Shown piece after piece: positions 23,361-36,002 of a DNA stretch of 64,000 nucleotides (its first letter is position 1; the number at the start of each line of letters is the position of its first letter). The notes below the pieces were generated by a model. That model was given only the letters and a program-made list of their open reading frames with translations. It did not search any database and was not told where the DNA came from. The translations under genes and the position numbers were made by a program. Where the stretch lies: contig NC_081413.1 in assembly GCF_030272615.1 (NCBI RefSeq), positions 145,054,476-145,118,475 on the forward strand. The letters are read 5' to 3'. The stretch is from Cryptomeria japonica. Taxonomy: Eukaryota > Streptophyta > Pinopsida > Cupressales > Cupressaceae.

Positions 23361-24200
23361 GGTAAAAAGAAACTATCAATTGAGAAAAAAGATTGTTGGT
23401 CAAGCCCAGCGCAAGCCTTCGGGTGTATTTGTCAAAGAATTATAAAATAAAGGAAAAGAGATCAAGGAGGATAAATTAGTGAAAGAGGCAATCAAAATTA
23501 AGGAGGTAAAGAAAAAGGAGTGGGCTAAGAAAGCCAAGGTTGTGAAACCTATTGAAAGGACTTCTCCACTTAAGATGAAAGAAAAGATGGTTGAAAAGTC
23601 TACTTTTCCCATTGAAGGAGACTTACATAAAACACAAAATATTGAAGGAAAGATACCAAAGAAATATGAGGAGCAATCAGGTATGTCACTTGAATTACTA
23701 AATTACACACCTATGGATATACTTCAATTGCCTTCTTTGATTATAGTTAAGGTTCCTTTGCAAGAGATGTTGAGAATTGAAGAGAATAGGGATAAATCCA
23801 TGGCTTGGGTCAAGGGTATTTCCCATTCTATTCAAATTGAAAATAAGAATGTATCTCATAATATAAAGGAATGAATGATTAAAAATGAACAAAGGATAAA
23901 GAGCTAGAGGGAATGGTTTCTTAGATTCCCCAAATTTATCTTGAAGATACAATAGGTGAGAGCCCTAACAATGTAGATCCTTTCTTTCTATGTGTTATTA
24001 TAAATGGAGGAGTCTTGAAGAATTGTATGATTGATTCTGGGGCCTCAAATAATGTCATGCCAGTAAGGATAATGCAGTCCATGGGTTTGAAGGTAGATAC
24101 TCCTCATGGAAGATGTTGTGCAATGGATTCAAGAGAAGTGCATGTGATAGGAACTATAAAGGAACTACCTTATAAACTTGCTTCTTTGCTTGAGAAATAA
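23361..24200 (+). pseudogene. G3 linker and aspartic protease
   Basis: 23479-23874 is a Lys/Glu-rich linker ending in the segment that precedes the protease in G2. 24015-24200 carries the protease core CMIDSGASNNVMP with the D-S-G triad intact, and the flap-side MDSREVHVIGTIKE. A TAA at 24198-24200 ends this frame. The next frame (24207-) continues the same domain. Confidence 0.85.
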
Positions 24201-24890
24201 TTAATTATGAGTGTCCTAGTTGTGGATATTCCACCGCATTATAGGATGCTATTATCAAGAAAATGGAGTGCTTCTATGGGTCGAAGTTTACAATGTGACC
24301 TGTCTTATGCTACCTTTTGCATTGATGGTAAAAATGTAAAGCTTAAAAGAGAATACAGGGTACCATATATGATGGTACATACAGTACAATGTGATGAAGA
24401 TATGACTTGTTTTGTAGACACGGGGATAAATGCATTCAGGGTTGAAGACTCTCCACTGAAGAAAAAAGAACAACCTGCATTACTGGATGAAGAAGTAGAA
24501 AAATCATCAGGAGATGATGATTTATGGACCATGTATTTCAATGTAGCCAGTTCTAAGGAGGACTCAAGAGTAGGTGTGTTATTTATATCACCCCATGGGG
24601 AAACTTTTAAGTTTTTTTTTACTCTAGCCTTTGCATGTACAAATAATATACCAGAATATGAAGCACTATTGCTTGGTCTGAGATTATCCGAAAAATATGG
24701 GATAAAGAATCTCAAAGTGGTTTCAGACTCTGATTTAGTAATATCCCAAATCAGATCTAAATACACATCAAAAAACAAAATCCTGAAGCAGTATAGAAAT
24801 GCTGTATGGGACCAAATTGAAAACTTTGATGCATTTGGTATGGAATGGCTGATCTTCAGGAAAATATAGCTCTAAGGCCAGAGGATGTCA
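24201..24890 (+). pseudogene. G3 protease tail and archaeal-type RNase H
   Basis: 220-aa frame 24207-24869. The first half completes the protease (HYRMLLSRKWSASMG). The second half is an RNase H of the archaeal/plant type: DLWTMYFNVASSKE, NNIPEYEALLLGL, VVSDSDLVISQIRSKY. The first catalytic Asp is Asn (MYFN against MYFD in G2), so this copy would be inactive. The domain lies upstream of RT, as in G2. Confidence 0.85.
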
Positions 24891-26640
24891 CTTTTGCTGG
24901 AATCTCAAAGATTGAGATTCAGACAAGGCCTTCAATCCCTAATAACATTGAAAAATGGTAGGTTTTTAATGATGATGATGATATTTTGAGGTTTCTACAT
25001 TGTGTAGATGAATATGAAAATCAGGAGATTGATTTCAGTGCTTTTGTACAGATAGAGGATGACAAAGAAACAATCTTTGGGATGGAAGTGATTCAATTGA
25101 AGACAAATAAAATTCCTAGAGGTTTGGTTGTTTTAGAGAGGGTACTTGATAGTCAAGATAAAGCTAAGGTTGTTACTACTGCCCTGCACCCTGAAGATTT
25201 AGAAGAAGTTAACCTTGGGATGGAAGGAGCTCCAAGGAAGGTGTATATTGGAAAGAAAATGTCACCCAAGGTTAGGAAAATGATAATTGATTTATTTATA
25301 AAATACAAACATGTTTTTACTTGTTCGTATGATGACTTGAAGGCTTACAAGGAAGATTTATTTCAACATGAGATTCCTTTGAAAGAAAATGCCAAGCCTT
25401 TTAGGCAAAAATAGAGGTCCATTAATCGAACATTAGCACCTAAAATACAAGAGGAACTAGTCAAATTAAGAGATGCTAGGATTATAAGACCTATTAGAAA
25501 TTCATCATGGGTGTCTAACTTGGTACCTATTAGAAAAAAGAATGGTGATATCAGACTATGTGTTGATTTAAAAAATTTGAATATATCTTCATTAAAAGAC
25601 AATTATCCATTGCCGAATATGGAAGCAATGTTACAAAGGGTAATAGGCTGTGAGCTTTTATCTGTGATGGATGGATTTTTAGGTTATAATCAAGTGATGG
25701 TTAAAGAGTCAGGACAATACAAAACAACATTTGCTACACCTTGGGGAACCTATGTTTATATAAGAATCCCTTTTGTCTTAACGAATGCAGGAGCAACATT
25801 TCAAAGAGCTATGGATGTTGCATTTTCAAATATCATAAATGTATTCTTGGTAGTATATCATGATGATCTAACAACTTATTCCAAGAAGGAAAGTGATCAC
25901 TATGGTCACCTCAAAAAAAAATTGAAAGAGTTGTTGAGTATGGGATATCCCTAAACCCCAAAAAATGTGCTTTTGGGGTAACTGAAGGTAAGTTATTGGG
26001 TCACATCTTTTCAAAAGATGGTTTGAGAAGTGATCTAGAGAGGGTGATAGAGATAGATAAAGTCCCTCAGCCCTGAACAATGAAAGGTATCCAGTCTTTG
26101 TTTGGGCAGATAAATTTTTTAAGAAGGTTTGTCACTAATTTTGTTGAAACTAGTAGACCTATATCCAAAATGTTAAAGAAAGGTGCAAAAAAAGAATGGA
26201 ACAAGGAGCTAGTCAAGGAATTCAAGGAGATTAAACAAGCTATTAAAAATGCACCTGTTCTTAAAACACTTGATTATGGCAAACCTATGTAGATATTTTC
26301 ATTTGCATCTTTTCATACTGTTGCTGCTATATTGTTGTAAAAGAATTTAGAAGGTTTTGAACAACCTATAACATTTTTTAGTAAGTCTTTGCTAGCTGCA
26401 AAACTGAAGTATGATTTAAATGAAAAGAAAGATTATGCAAAAGTCAAGGCTGTTAAAGATTTTAGGAGTTACTTGATGGGAGAAATAGTGGTTGCATATG
26501 TGCCCAGTGCTGCAATTAAAGATATATTAACACAACAGGAAGTGTTTGGAAGAAGATGTTGATGGATAAATAGGATCCAAGAATTCAACATTGATATCCA
26601 AATTACTAAGTTAGTTAGAGGATTAGGATTAGAAAATTCA
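24891..26640 (+). pseudogene. G3 reverse transcriptase and degenerate native RNase H
   Basis: 24986-25414 is the linker into RT. 25511-25954 is RT: VSNLVPIRKKNGDIRLCVD, TTFATPWGTYVYIRIPF and catalytic VVYHDDL. 26080-26292 holds the thumb and connection. The following native RNase H reads FSFASFHTVAAILL with no catalytic Asp where DAS is normal. Stops at 25412-25414, 26290-26292 and 26338-26340 break it. Confidence 0.85.
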
Positions 26641-26928
26641 ATGGCTCAGAGTAATTTGGATGCCAATAAAATAAATATTGTGGAAGAAGAGCACAAATCT
26701 TGTATTTGTGATATGGATGGTTGCAAGTGGTATGATGATATCATATATTGTGTGCAAAGGATGAAATGTCCAGAAGACATGGTTGATTATAAAACAAGGA
26801 CATTAAAATTACATGATATTAAATATGCCATTGTAAATGGGAAAATTTTGTGGAGGAACAATGATGGTGTCATGCTAAAATGTGTGGACCAGGATCAAGC
26901 TCAGAATTTGTTGTCTGAATCGCATAGT
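26641..26928 (+). pseudogene. G3 integrase N-terminal fragment
   Basis: 96-aa frame with the spacer before the integrase zinc finger (KYAIVNGKILWRNNDGVMLKCVDQDQAQNLLSESHS). The last codons fall in the G1 target site (atagt, 26924-26928). The zinc finger His continues at 54003. Confidence 0.85.
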
Positions 26929-28548
26929 TGATGGGGTTCACCTAGTTTTCTCAACAATTCACCTGGCTGGTGTTGCTCAATTACACCAACTCACCAGGCC
27001 TATTTTCTCTCTAGACATTTAGTTCCTTCTCAATCTCTTCTAGGGCTTGATTCTTGATCTCTCTAAGGTGTTTTTCTTCAAGTGTTTTGGCTAGGAACCC
27101 TATCAATTCACAGTGCTTCCCATGTACTCAATTATGGCTTCTTCGCTTCAAGTTGTCAAAATGACCTCCTACCATTGTGAGATGATGCAAAGGTGTGGAG
27201 GTGTCTTCATTCATGTTTTGGATTCATTTAGGGTCCATTTGAGGTTTTCCATCAATAGGTTTCTTACCGATTTCAAAATCTTGCCTAGAAAAGGGCTACA
27301 AGAAATTAGCCCAATTGAGCCTCCTAAAACCGGTTTTTTAGGGCTTGAGTGAAAACAATCCAAATGACCCCCAAAAATTTTTGGATTTCCTTAAATGTTT
27401 CATATAACCTCAATTTATTTTTGTGGTTTTGGCTTCTTAACCCACCATTCAATGTGCTAACCCTAAAATGAGGGTTTTGGAGGCTTTTTAGGCCTTCTAG
27501 GTGGCAATGACAGGTCAAGTTGGGTTTTGTGAAACAAATGAACTTTTGAAGGCTCCTCCTTGCATTCAAAACTCTGTCCCATCTCCTTCAAGTTATTAAA
27601 AATCTTAGAAAGTGATGTAACATCCACCTCTGCACTTGGCACTTTATTTTCACCTTATTTCCTCTAGCTGGGTTGCTCCTAGACTCGCCTAGAACAAGGT
27701 GACAATAATACTTAAACTCTTCTCTAGAACTTGCACCTACATATGTACACTATATAGATGGTTTCCCATCATGTACCAACAAGCCATGATGGAGGCACAT
27801 GTGGAACTCATGGGGCAACCATATTTACAAGAAAACTGCTATATACAAGCCAAAATTGGTTGTTTGCAAACTAAAGCAAGAAAACACTAATGAATAGTAT
27901 TTGCAAAGTTCTAAATTGAACCAAAAACATAATAAAACATAAGAGAAACTCAATCCATTGCTGGATCAATGAATTCAATCCATCTTTAATTATAAAATGA
28001 GTAAAATCAAGCCAAAACACTGCCAACTAGTCTGAAAATGAGTAGTTTCAGATTGTTAAGCTTGCAAAACACATTCACCAACCTTGGTAACCATGAAAGA
28101 GAGAGTTCTTATAGCTTTCGCATGTGTGGAGTCATCCTAGGGAATTGAACAATCCCTAACTCCATCACTAACTATTTCAGGACAAAAGTTGTCATGACAA
28201 CTTTTTGCAACTTTGCAACTTTTACACTTTTGGTCTTTCTAACCTATAAGACCTATTCCAAGTCATCATAAATGACTTTCAAAACTTTCCTAATGCTAAT
28301 TTAACCCTCTTGAATGCTTCTACCAAGTTTTGACACTTTTGACCATCAAAAAGGTCAATTACGTACTCAAACTCACTATTTACACAAAAATGCAAACCTA
28401 AGAATTATGAACACAACCTAGGCCTACATTGACTCAAAAATCTAAATTTTGGACCCTCTTGGAGTCCTTATTCACTGACTTGGCTAGGGTCATTATAAGC
28501 CAAAATTGAAAAGATTAAACAATCTAAGTTCTAGGTGCTCCTACACCA
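26929..28548 (-). repeat. 3' LTR of G1
   Basis: About 1,620 bp. On plus from tgatggggttcacc to cctacacca. Pairs with 52386-54002. Short frames such as 27113-27352 are shared by both LTRs only because the LTRs are copies. They are not taken as genes. Confidence 0.92.
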
Positions 28549-28558
28549 TTCTCCCAAA
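28549..28558 (-). other. G1 polypurine tract
   Basis: Minus strand TTTGGGAGAA, directly next to the 3' LTR. Short but in the right place. Confidence 0.5.
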
Positions 28559-28568
28559 CAAAAGAAGA

Positions 28569-28779
28569 TCATGTCACCTTCTTAGGAATCAGATTCTGAT
28601 CAATTCCAAGCTTCTTAAAATCTGTCTCCATCACCCATGTAGCTTCAACATCATCCATACCCTACCATTTGATTAGGTGCTTCCAATAGGCTTGATGCCT
28701 TATTTTCTTGGTGATCGTTGAACTCAACACCTTCTCGGCCTTTGGATTTGGTTTGGCTAGTAACTGAAGGTTGTTCACA
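28569..28779 (-). pseudogene. G1 chromodomain
   Basis: Minus-strand frame ending in TGA at 28569-28571. It reads KVLSSTITKKIRHQAYWKHL, then IKW, an in-frame TAG, then GMDDVEATWVMETDFKKLG. The pattern (aromatic, KW.G, ATWV) is the C-terminal chromodomain of plant chromoviruses, which targets integration to heterochromatin by binding methylated histone H3. Domain identity is from pattern recognition. Confidence 0.75.
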
Positions 28780-30030
28780 TCATCTGAAACTTTCGAGTGA
28801 CTGCAATCTAACTCTTGAACTAGTCCATTGTATGCAACTAAGTTTGGTATGTGTGAAAATCAGTGACAACCCTATTTCACTAGGTAGATCCACCTTGTAT
28901 GCATTTTCTCCATACTTGGCTAGAATGGCACATGAACCTATCCTCCTCATTTGTAACTTGTTTGGCACTCCTTGCTATAGCCTTTCTTTGTTTAGGTGCA
29001 CCATGACAAGATCCCCCACTTGAAATTGTAGGTTCTTCCTCTTTTCATCAACTTTTTGTTTGAGTTTTCTTGTGTTCTCCATCAATGCTTGTTTAACTGA
29101 TTCATGGACTTCCTTCATTGTTTGAGCAAAGTTCTTTGCATATCCACTTCTTGCTGCTACACTTCCTAAGTCTCTCAACTCCAAAATGCCTCTTGGGTGC
29201 ACACCATAGACCACTTCAAAAGGGCTCTTGCCAGTAGTCCTATTTATGGTGTCATTATATACATATTCTCCTTGTGAGAGTACTTGATCCCATGTTTGAC
29301 CATATTCCTTAGTAAGGCACCTTAACAAGTTTCCCTACCTTCTATTCACCTTTTCGGTCTGCCCATCTATTTGAGGATAGTAGGCCAATCCAAAATAGAG
29401 GTTGGTGCTAAGCTTTTGCCATAGTGTCTTCCAAAAGTGACTTATGAACTTTGTGTCCCTATCTAAAACAATGCTCATGGGTAAACCATGTATCCTTGCC
29501 ACCTCTTTGAAGAATAATTGAGCAATTTGGCATGCATCATGAGTAGTCTTGCAAGGCATAAAGTGAGCCATTTTGCTAAATCTATCCACAATGACATAAA
29601 TGCTATCATATCCCTACTTTGTCCTTGGTAAACCTACTACAAAGTCTATGCTAATGCATTCCCAAAGTCTATTTGGTATGGGAAGAGGTTGGTATAAACT
29701 GACATTTGTAGAAGTACCCTTAGCCTTTTGGCAAACTATGAAAGTCTCCACATATTTCTTCACACCTTGATTCATCCTTGGCCAATAATAGTATCTTTGA
29801 ACAACCTCTTGAGTCTTATTGACTCCAAAATGTCCACTAAGGCTGCCATTATGCTTCTCTTGTATAAGGTTTTCTCTCATTGAGCCTCTAGGCACACAAA
29901 GCTGCCCACCTTTGAATAATAGTCCATTTTGTAAAGTAAAATAAGAACACTCACTACGGAAGTCTCTAAAACTATCCACACCTATGCTTCTCAATTGGAT
30001 TTCTTGGACTGTCAAAAGTCTTGTACTCAA
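28780..30030 (-). pseudogene. G1 integrase
   Basis: 29614-30030 holds the zinc finger (KHNGSLSGHFG ... FIVCQKAK, where the first Cys of the CxxC pair is Phe) and the first catalytic Asp (SIDFVVGLP). 29335-29589 holds the second Asp (VLDRDTKF) and Glu (QTEKVNR). 28975-29328 continues with YNDTINRTTGKSPFEVVYG. 28780-28968 leads to the chromodomain. Separated by single stops and small breaks. Confidence 0.9.
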
Positions 30031-30048
30031 TGCATCAGCTACCCAGTT

Positions 30049-30319
30049 TCACTGCCCTTTCTTGTGCTTAATGGTGAATGTATAGGCCCGCATATACTCC
30101 ACCCATTTCATGTGTTTATTACTAAGTTTATCTTGTGAATTTAGGAAACTCAATGCTTGGTTGTCCGTATAGACCACAAATTCTTTAGGGAGGAGATAGT
30201 GTCTCCATTTCCTCAATGCCTGCACTAAAGCATACAACTCAAGATCATAAGAGGAGTATTTACTCTTGGCATCACTTAGCTTCTCACTATGGAAAGCTAC
30301 TAGTATTTCTTCTTGGCTT
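30049..30319 (-). pseudogene. G1 RNase H, part after the G2 insertion
   Basis: Reads VLSQEEILVAFHSEKLSDAKSK, YDLELYALVQALRKWRHYL (catalytic Glu) and VVYTDNQAL (catalytic Asp). The first part of the domain is at 49528-49620 beyond G2: ...AIGVVL there joins SQEE here. Confidence 0.9.
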
Positions 30320-31260
30320 AGGACTATTGTCTTCAAAATCTAATTCCCTTTAACATCCTTAAAATAATATGGTTTAAAGCTTGGCGTAGAAGAGATATCA
30401 AAGATAAGGAAATTCTCAAGACAACATATGACAAGGTTTGATTAGACCTTCTACACTTCGGGATTACTCAGAGCCCAGGTGGGTATACCTTTGTGAATTA
30501 AATTCACGCTTTCAAACATAAACCCACAACAAACTAGTCCAGAAAACCAGTGGGTCTTTTCACCTTGAAATTAACTGAAAACAAAGAATAGAAATTATAC
30601 TTAAGTTTAGCATTTCGATCTACAAAGCATGCAATGAGCAACTTCAATTAATACCAGTGCCTTATCCAAGGTCACAGAGTCATCTAAACTCAAATAAGAC
30701 TCTTCAAATAAAACATCTTTATGCTTCCCGTCGGCTTGTTTTCGATCAATCCTTGTATATGCCTGACACCTACAAGAATTCAAGCATTCTAAACTAAGCT
30801 ATGGTCATCAAAATTCAAAGTTCCTTCCAAAGAGTTTACTAGTATGAGTGATCCCCACCTCTTTAATTTTCCTCCTAAAGAGAAAAGCTAACGAACATTT
30901 ATACTAAAATTGCTTTACAATTCCATTCAAACAGAACAACTCTGGGTTATTTAGAATGAAAATAGCAAACAAATTTGTAAACAAACTTGAAGACAACACA
31001 AAACTTTACTCAAAACTGATGGTCTGTATATTGATATTCAGTTCAAGAAGTATTACAAGAAATTTGGATTCTCCATTATACTTAAAAAAGCTCAAATAAA
31101 TTTCTGTAACGTTTTCTTACAAATTTTGCGATCTATTTTCCTCTAGTCCTGGTATCCATTTATAACATCATGGATGCACAAAGCTTCGGACTTCTTGAGG
31201 AGAGTTTGTTACAATCATTTCTTTCAAAATAAAGAGGTTACCAACTTTTCGCAAAAGCAG

Positions 31261-34200
31261 TTACAAGCTCTTTTCAGCCTCTGCAGTTACTTCAACATGT
31301 TGTTCAGTTGCAACCTCTTCTGTCTTTTCAGGGGTGCTCTCCAACTGTTCTGGATCATGGGTGGCATATTTAGTTGCCCACTCACTATATACCTCTTCTG
31401 TCGGCCACGAGAAATTAATCACATTATCTTTATTTTTAGTCAACCTTTTCCAAGAATTTCTCATTTTGTTGACTTCTGAATTGAGAAAACCATAATGTGA
31501 TTTAATTTTCTCTATTTCTTGTATTGTCACAATGAAAAAAGAAGCATCATCAAGATCAATAATTCCTCTAACTCTTGCTGATAACTTAGCTTCTATCTCC
31601 TTAACCCATATTTGTTTGTCTTTTAACTGATCCGGGCTAGCAAAAACTCCTGGGAGCAACTCAAAAACTTGGTCAGTGTATTCCTTCTTGCACAAATTCA
31701 CCTTTCTATCCACATTATCCACCTATGCTAATTGAATTAAGATTTTAGCGACATCAGAAGTGGATTTAATCATAGGATTGGCCCTTTCTTCATCACAGGA
31801 TACACACATAAACTCTAAATCTAGCTCCCTAGGCCTCCATTTGTCAAAAATAGGCGTCAAAATGGCCTTGTCTCTCCTGAGCTCATTCCATATTTCCATA
31901 ATTTTACCTACATTGTTGTAGAGCAATGAGGCATTTATTGTATCTAGAAAACTAGAAATTGTAGCTCTTACCCTCTCCTCATACTTCTTTTCATATAAGG
32001 CCTGAGCCTGTTTCAAAATTTCTAATTCTTGAGGAGTAATTTCAATCATCTGAGAGCTGGAGGGTGCTGGAGATGGTGGAAATTCAATGATAGGGCTCAA
32101 AGGTGGAGGTCTTGTAGGAGAAGAGGAGATCATCAATGTTGAAGACTCAACTTGATGGTGTTGTCCAGTCAACTGGCTCTGCAATTTGGCAATGATGCTA
32201 TCCTTACCTCTTACCTCCTCCTTGGCACTGTTGTAGGCCATTAAAACTGTTTCCAACTTGACTTGGAGGGCCTCTTTCTCTTTGGCTTCTTTCTCTGCTA
32301 CTGCAACACTGAATTTTGGAGTCTCCAACATAGTGTTGTTAGCCTCTACTACCCATGTACTCTGCACTCTCTTCATCATCATTCCACCAAGGTAACTTGA
32401 CCCTGGGGTATCCTTGCTTTTCTTGCTCTCATTTCTCTTGAGAGACCACATAACAAGTGCAGCATTATCTTTATTGAAAGTGACCCCCTCCATAAGTTTA
32501 GTCTCTTTCCTTACTGCATCTAATACTAGGGCATCTACAATATCCCATTCAAGTAAGATAAGCACTCTGGCTTGTGCTACCATATCTCTTCCCTGCTCAA
32601 GGGTGATGGTTTTGAATTCTTCCATCATCTCTTGCTTTATTTCCTCTTCCACCAAGGCTGGATCTTTATTGGGCTATTTTGCCTTTCTTGTTTCACATCT
32701 AGCACTATATTTATCTATGTGTTACTTCCATATAAATTGCATGACTGCATCTGATGTGACAAAATTATTATCAGCTGGAAAGGCACTACTTGCCTGCTTT
32801 ATTTTGGGATCCCACTCCTGGCCTTTAAGTTTAGTGGAGGTAATATCCATTCCACCAGCAATGGGTTCTTCTGGCATCCCTTCCTCTACTTCATCATAGG
32901 TGTATGCAATTTCCCCTAGACTACCCAATTGTATGAGTTGCTCAGCTGTTTCTTGCTCATTTCCTATATGGATAGGGGATTGGGATGGGGAATACAAAGG
33001 TGTATCTGATTGTATTTCTTTCCCCACCCTTTTCTTCTTTGGGCTATCTTGGATGTCAATGACATCTTGTATCTTCCTCTTTCCTTTGGAGGTAGAGGGG
33101 TCCCCTGTTGTAGGCACCAGCACACTATAACCTGATTTCTTATGCAGTGTGTAATCACCAGGAGGGATTGGCTTGCTAGAAGCTGACCTACTAAGGATCA
33201 TTCTGGCTTTCTCAGGGTTGCTTTTGATTACAGCTTCCCTCTTCTCCTTCAATGTCTGCATCACATCTTCAAAGCAAACAATTAAAAACTTTATTTTCTC
33301 CTCTAGTGGGAAAAAGCTAGACAATGGGTCATAGCTAGCATCAAACTGATGCACAAAATCCAAGGCTTTCTTATAAGCCACCCACTTTTCCTTTCTTAGT
33401 TCCTACTCATCTAGATCAAATTCATGTCTAATGAGGTGTTTAGGAAACTGGAATTGATGAGGCCTACCTCTGCATGCTACCTTCTTCCTAAACATACCGT
33501 TGAAGAAGTCATCTAGATCGGCACAACTGGACACTGCAGTGGATAAATGATAAGGTTTGAGGAAATCCTCAAAGCAATTCCAGCCTCCCTTTGTTATTAC
33601 AAATTGGTGAGCTATGGTAGTTGCAGGGAAAATAGTCCCTTTACCCCTGCCTATCAACTTTGCCTCTTGCAAGCCATCAATTTGTCTAAGGATCTCCGTG
33701 ATTCCCACTTTGAGAGGGACCTGGTAAGGTAACAAAAATGAAGTGCCTTTGAAAACAAAAACTCTGAAAACTGTGGAAACTGGATATAAATAAATGTCAC
33801 CCTAATTATGAACAATGTTTATGTTCTCTATGAATTCTTTTGGTCTTATGAATTCCAGAAGAACCTTGGGGATCCTTGGGTTCTCTGAGTAGAGTAGAGT
33901 CCTTTTTTTAGATGCAAAATATTTATCAAACTTCAAAAAACTAGCATCTTCTTTGTCCCATGACAATACATTACTCCATAACTGTATTGGCATTTTTTCT
34001 CCTTTCTTCTCCTTGACCAGGTCCAGTCCACTGGAAAAGTAATCACCACCTTTGAAGAGAAAAAGATGCATTAGGAGTGAGTACCATCTGAAAGGCCTAT
34101 CCACCTTTCCATTCTTGATTCCTATCAACCCTCCATGAATAGCATCAACAATATAAGTGGCATAATCAAATGTGATTGCAAGAGAAGGATTCAAAATTTG

Positions 34201-34899
34201 GGCAATCATTAACAAGTAATGATTTGGCATATTTGCTTCTGCATCTTCTCCCAAAACTTGGCAAAGTGCCCAATACATCCCTTTAGCCCTTAGGGTGAAC
34301 ATGCTTAATGAAAAGAGCTCTTGTGTGTTGGGTCCTACAACTGTTAACCCCCCTATTTTTACAAAAAATTCCTTAAGAGGCCCATTCCTGAGATGACTCC
34401 TCTGTGCACCGTAAATTTGGGCTAATGCTGTGAAGTTTATTGGTTCTAGAAAGTTTGTAAACTCATTAAGCCCAAATGTTGTCCTAAACTCTTCAGCATT
34501 AATTTCCACAAGGGTTTTCCCATTTACATCCCGAATGCTTCTTGTGACTGGATCATAGTTGAATGCAATCTGGGTTAGCAAATATGTGTCCATGAATACT
34601 CTTGGGACTACTAGTTTCCCAACATCCAGTTCCCAGATACTATTTTGCGGGGCATGAGAATTTCTCATTCTGAATCCCACTTTAAACAACCCCAACCCAG
34701 ACAGTCCAACCTGCGGGTCTCTCAACCAATTGCCCTTGTCATATAATCCTTCTCCTATCTTTAGATGGGGAGCCTTGGGCACTAACTCTTTTGCCTTTGA
34801 TGCCTGGTTAGTTGACAACGTCAACTGTTCTAAAAAATCATCACATACACTCCTCTCTGAATAGTTAACCTTACCAAAAAATTCTCTTTTAGGAGCCAT
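31261..34899 (-). pseudogene. LTR-borne long frame, 3' LTR copy (about 1,213 codons)
   Basis: Function unknown. One continuous frame from ATG 34899 (MAPKREFFG) to TAA 31261, broken by in-frame stops near 33802, 33403, 32719, 32662 and 31723 but by no frameshift. Segments: a ~365-aa globular region (WLRDPQVGLSGLGLFKVGF, RWYSLLMHLFLFKG), a linker with a basic NLS-like SPKKKRVGKE, a charged coiled-coil-like stretch (EKEAKEKEALQVKLE), a Pro/Ser-rich stretch, and an acidic C-terminus. No Gag, protease, RT, integrase or Env motif. The ATG at 34926 is also open here but is Val in the other LTR, so 34899 is preferred. Both LTR copies share two TAG stops, so those predate the insertion. Confidence 0.75.
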
Positions 34900-35082
34900 T
34901 TTGAAAATGCAAGAAATAAATGCCACTCTTAAACAACTCTGTGAAGAATTAATTTTCTATTTACAACACTGCTCAAGAATACGAGAGAACCTGTTCTTTT
35001 CTTTGAAGGAATTTTCTCTGCAACTGGACCGACTTGCTCTATATCTAAGGAAAATAACTCTGCGTCTTCTTTTCTGCAATAT

Positions 35083-35090
35083 CCTTTAAA
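35083..35090 (-). promoter_or_regulatory. Mutated TATA position, G2 3' LTR
   Basis: Minus strand TTTAAAGG where the 5' LTR has TATAAAGG (48244-48251). Lies 184 bp upstream of the LTR frame. Confidence 0.45.
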
Positions 35091-35525
35091 AGATATCTTT
35101 ACCCGGTTGTTAGGAAATCAAATATTTGTACTCAGGGCCTTAACTATAACATTGATTCCGCATGCTTCGACCATCCCTTCAAAATTGAATTCATACAAGA
35201 ATTCATATTTTTCGCTCCAACGGGTCACAATATCCCTGCAAGTGTTTCATTCTACTCTTTCGCAACTTTGCGAAGCATAACTATCGGGTAGCTTGGTTCT
35301 GCGAAATAACACCAACCATTCGATCAAAAGAAACTTAATCGAGCGTTAGGTTAACTGACGGCTTTGGCTTTTCTCTGGGTCCCGCTTTTCTATTGGCTAC
35401 ATGATAGCACATGGCGTCCAGCCATTGGCCTTAAAATTCCCTTCGCATTCCACTTGATACTAGCCACATGTCTTTCTTTCCTACCGCCGGTTCCACCTTG
35501 GCGAGCCCACACTTTCTTTCTTAGA

Positions 35526-35588
35526 CCACGTGTCATCATGACATGTGGACGGCTTGCGTTCACTCTCGCTATTTCATGGGGTATAAAG
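35526..35588 (+). promoter_or_regulatory. G-box palindrome and plus-strand TATA, G2 3' LTR
   Basis: A 23-bp near-palindrome (35526-35548) with arms CCACGTGTCAT and ATGACATGTGG around a central C, one mismatch from perfect. Its left arm contains the plant G-box CACGTG. A plus-strand tataaag follows at 35582-35588, 34 bp on. If used, this promoter would run antisense to the element. Confidence 0.4.
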
Positions 35589-35607
35589 GACGAGCATCTT
35601 ACCCTTG

Positions 35608-36002
35608 CGAAATAGCGCGGGCCGTCGGATCATCTCTGAAGTTGATCAGTGTTTAATCCTTTGAAAAGGCTCTCAGGAGGGGTGGGCCCGCTGACTCATC
35701 GTGAACACTTGGCACCCAGTCACTTTCGGAGCTGACTTGTCACTCTATTATTTGCCAAAAGGAAACCATAGGGCTTCAATAAATTGTTAACAGCTGTACC
35801 TGTCAGGTCATCTCCACCTGCGACCTGACTCACCACTGGGGCCCACCTTTCAGCCTTTAATCTTGACTCGCTGACAGTTGTGGCTTGTGCCATGTGCCAC
35901 CATTTTACTCGCTGTCAACAACCAGCTGGACCGTCTATGTGGCATGCCATGTGGTTTTCGCAACTTCGCGTAGCGAAATAGCGCGAGCCGTGGATCAATC
36001 TG
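35608..36002. repeat. Repeated GC-rich module in the G2 LTR
   Basis: The word gcgaaatagcgcgRgccg, followed by ggatca, occurs at about 35608 and again at about 35973. A weaker relative (gcgaaataacaccaacc) lies near 35303. Next to them are ttcgcaacttcgcg-type inverted repeats (35957-35970 and near 35262). The cluster stands out against the AT-rich surroundings and is conserved in the other LTR. Confidence 0.55.

Noticed and set aside
27113-27352. 79-aa frame in the G1 LTR, also at 52569-52769
   Set aside because: Shared by both LTRs through duplication. Short, without motif, and ended differently in each copy.
32414-32899. 161-aa plus-strand frame in the G2 LTR, with a similar one at 45574-46065
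   Set aside because: Antisense to the long LTR frame. The composition is its mirror and no domain is visible. Present twice only because LTRs are copies.
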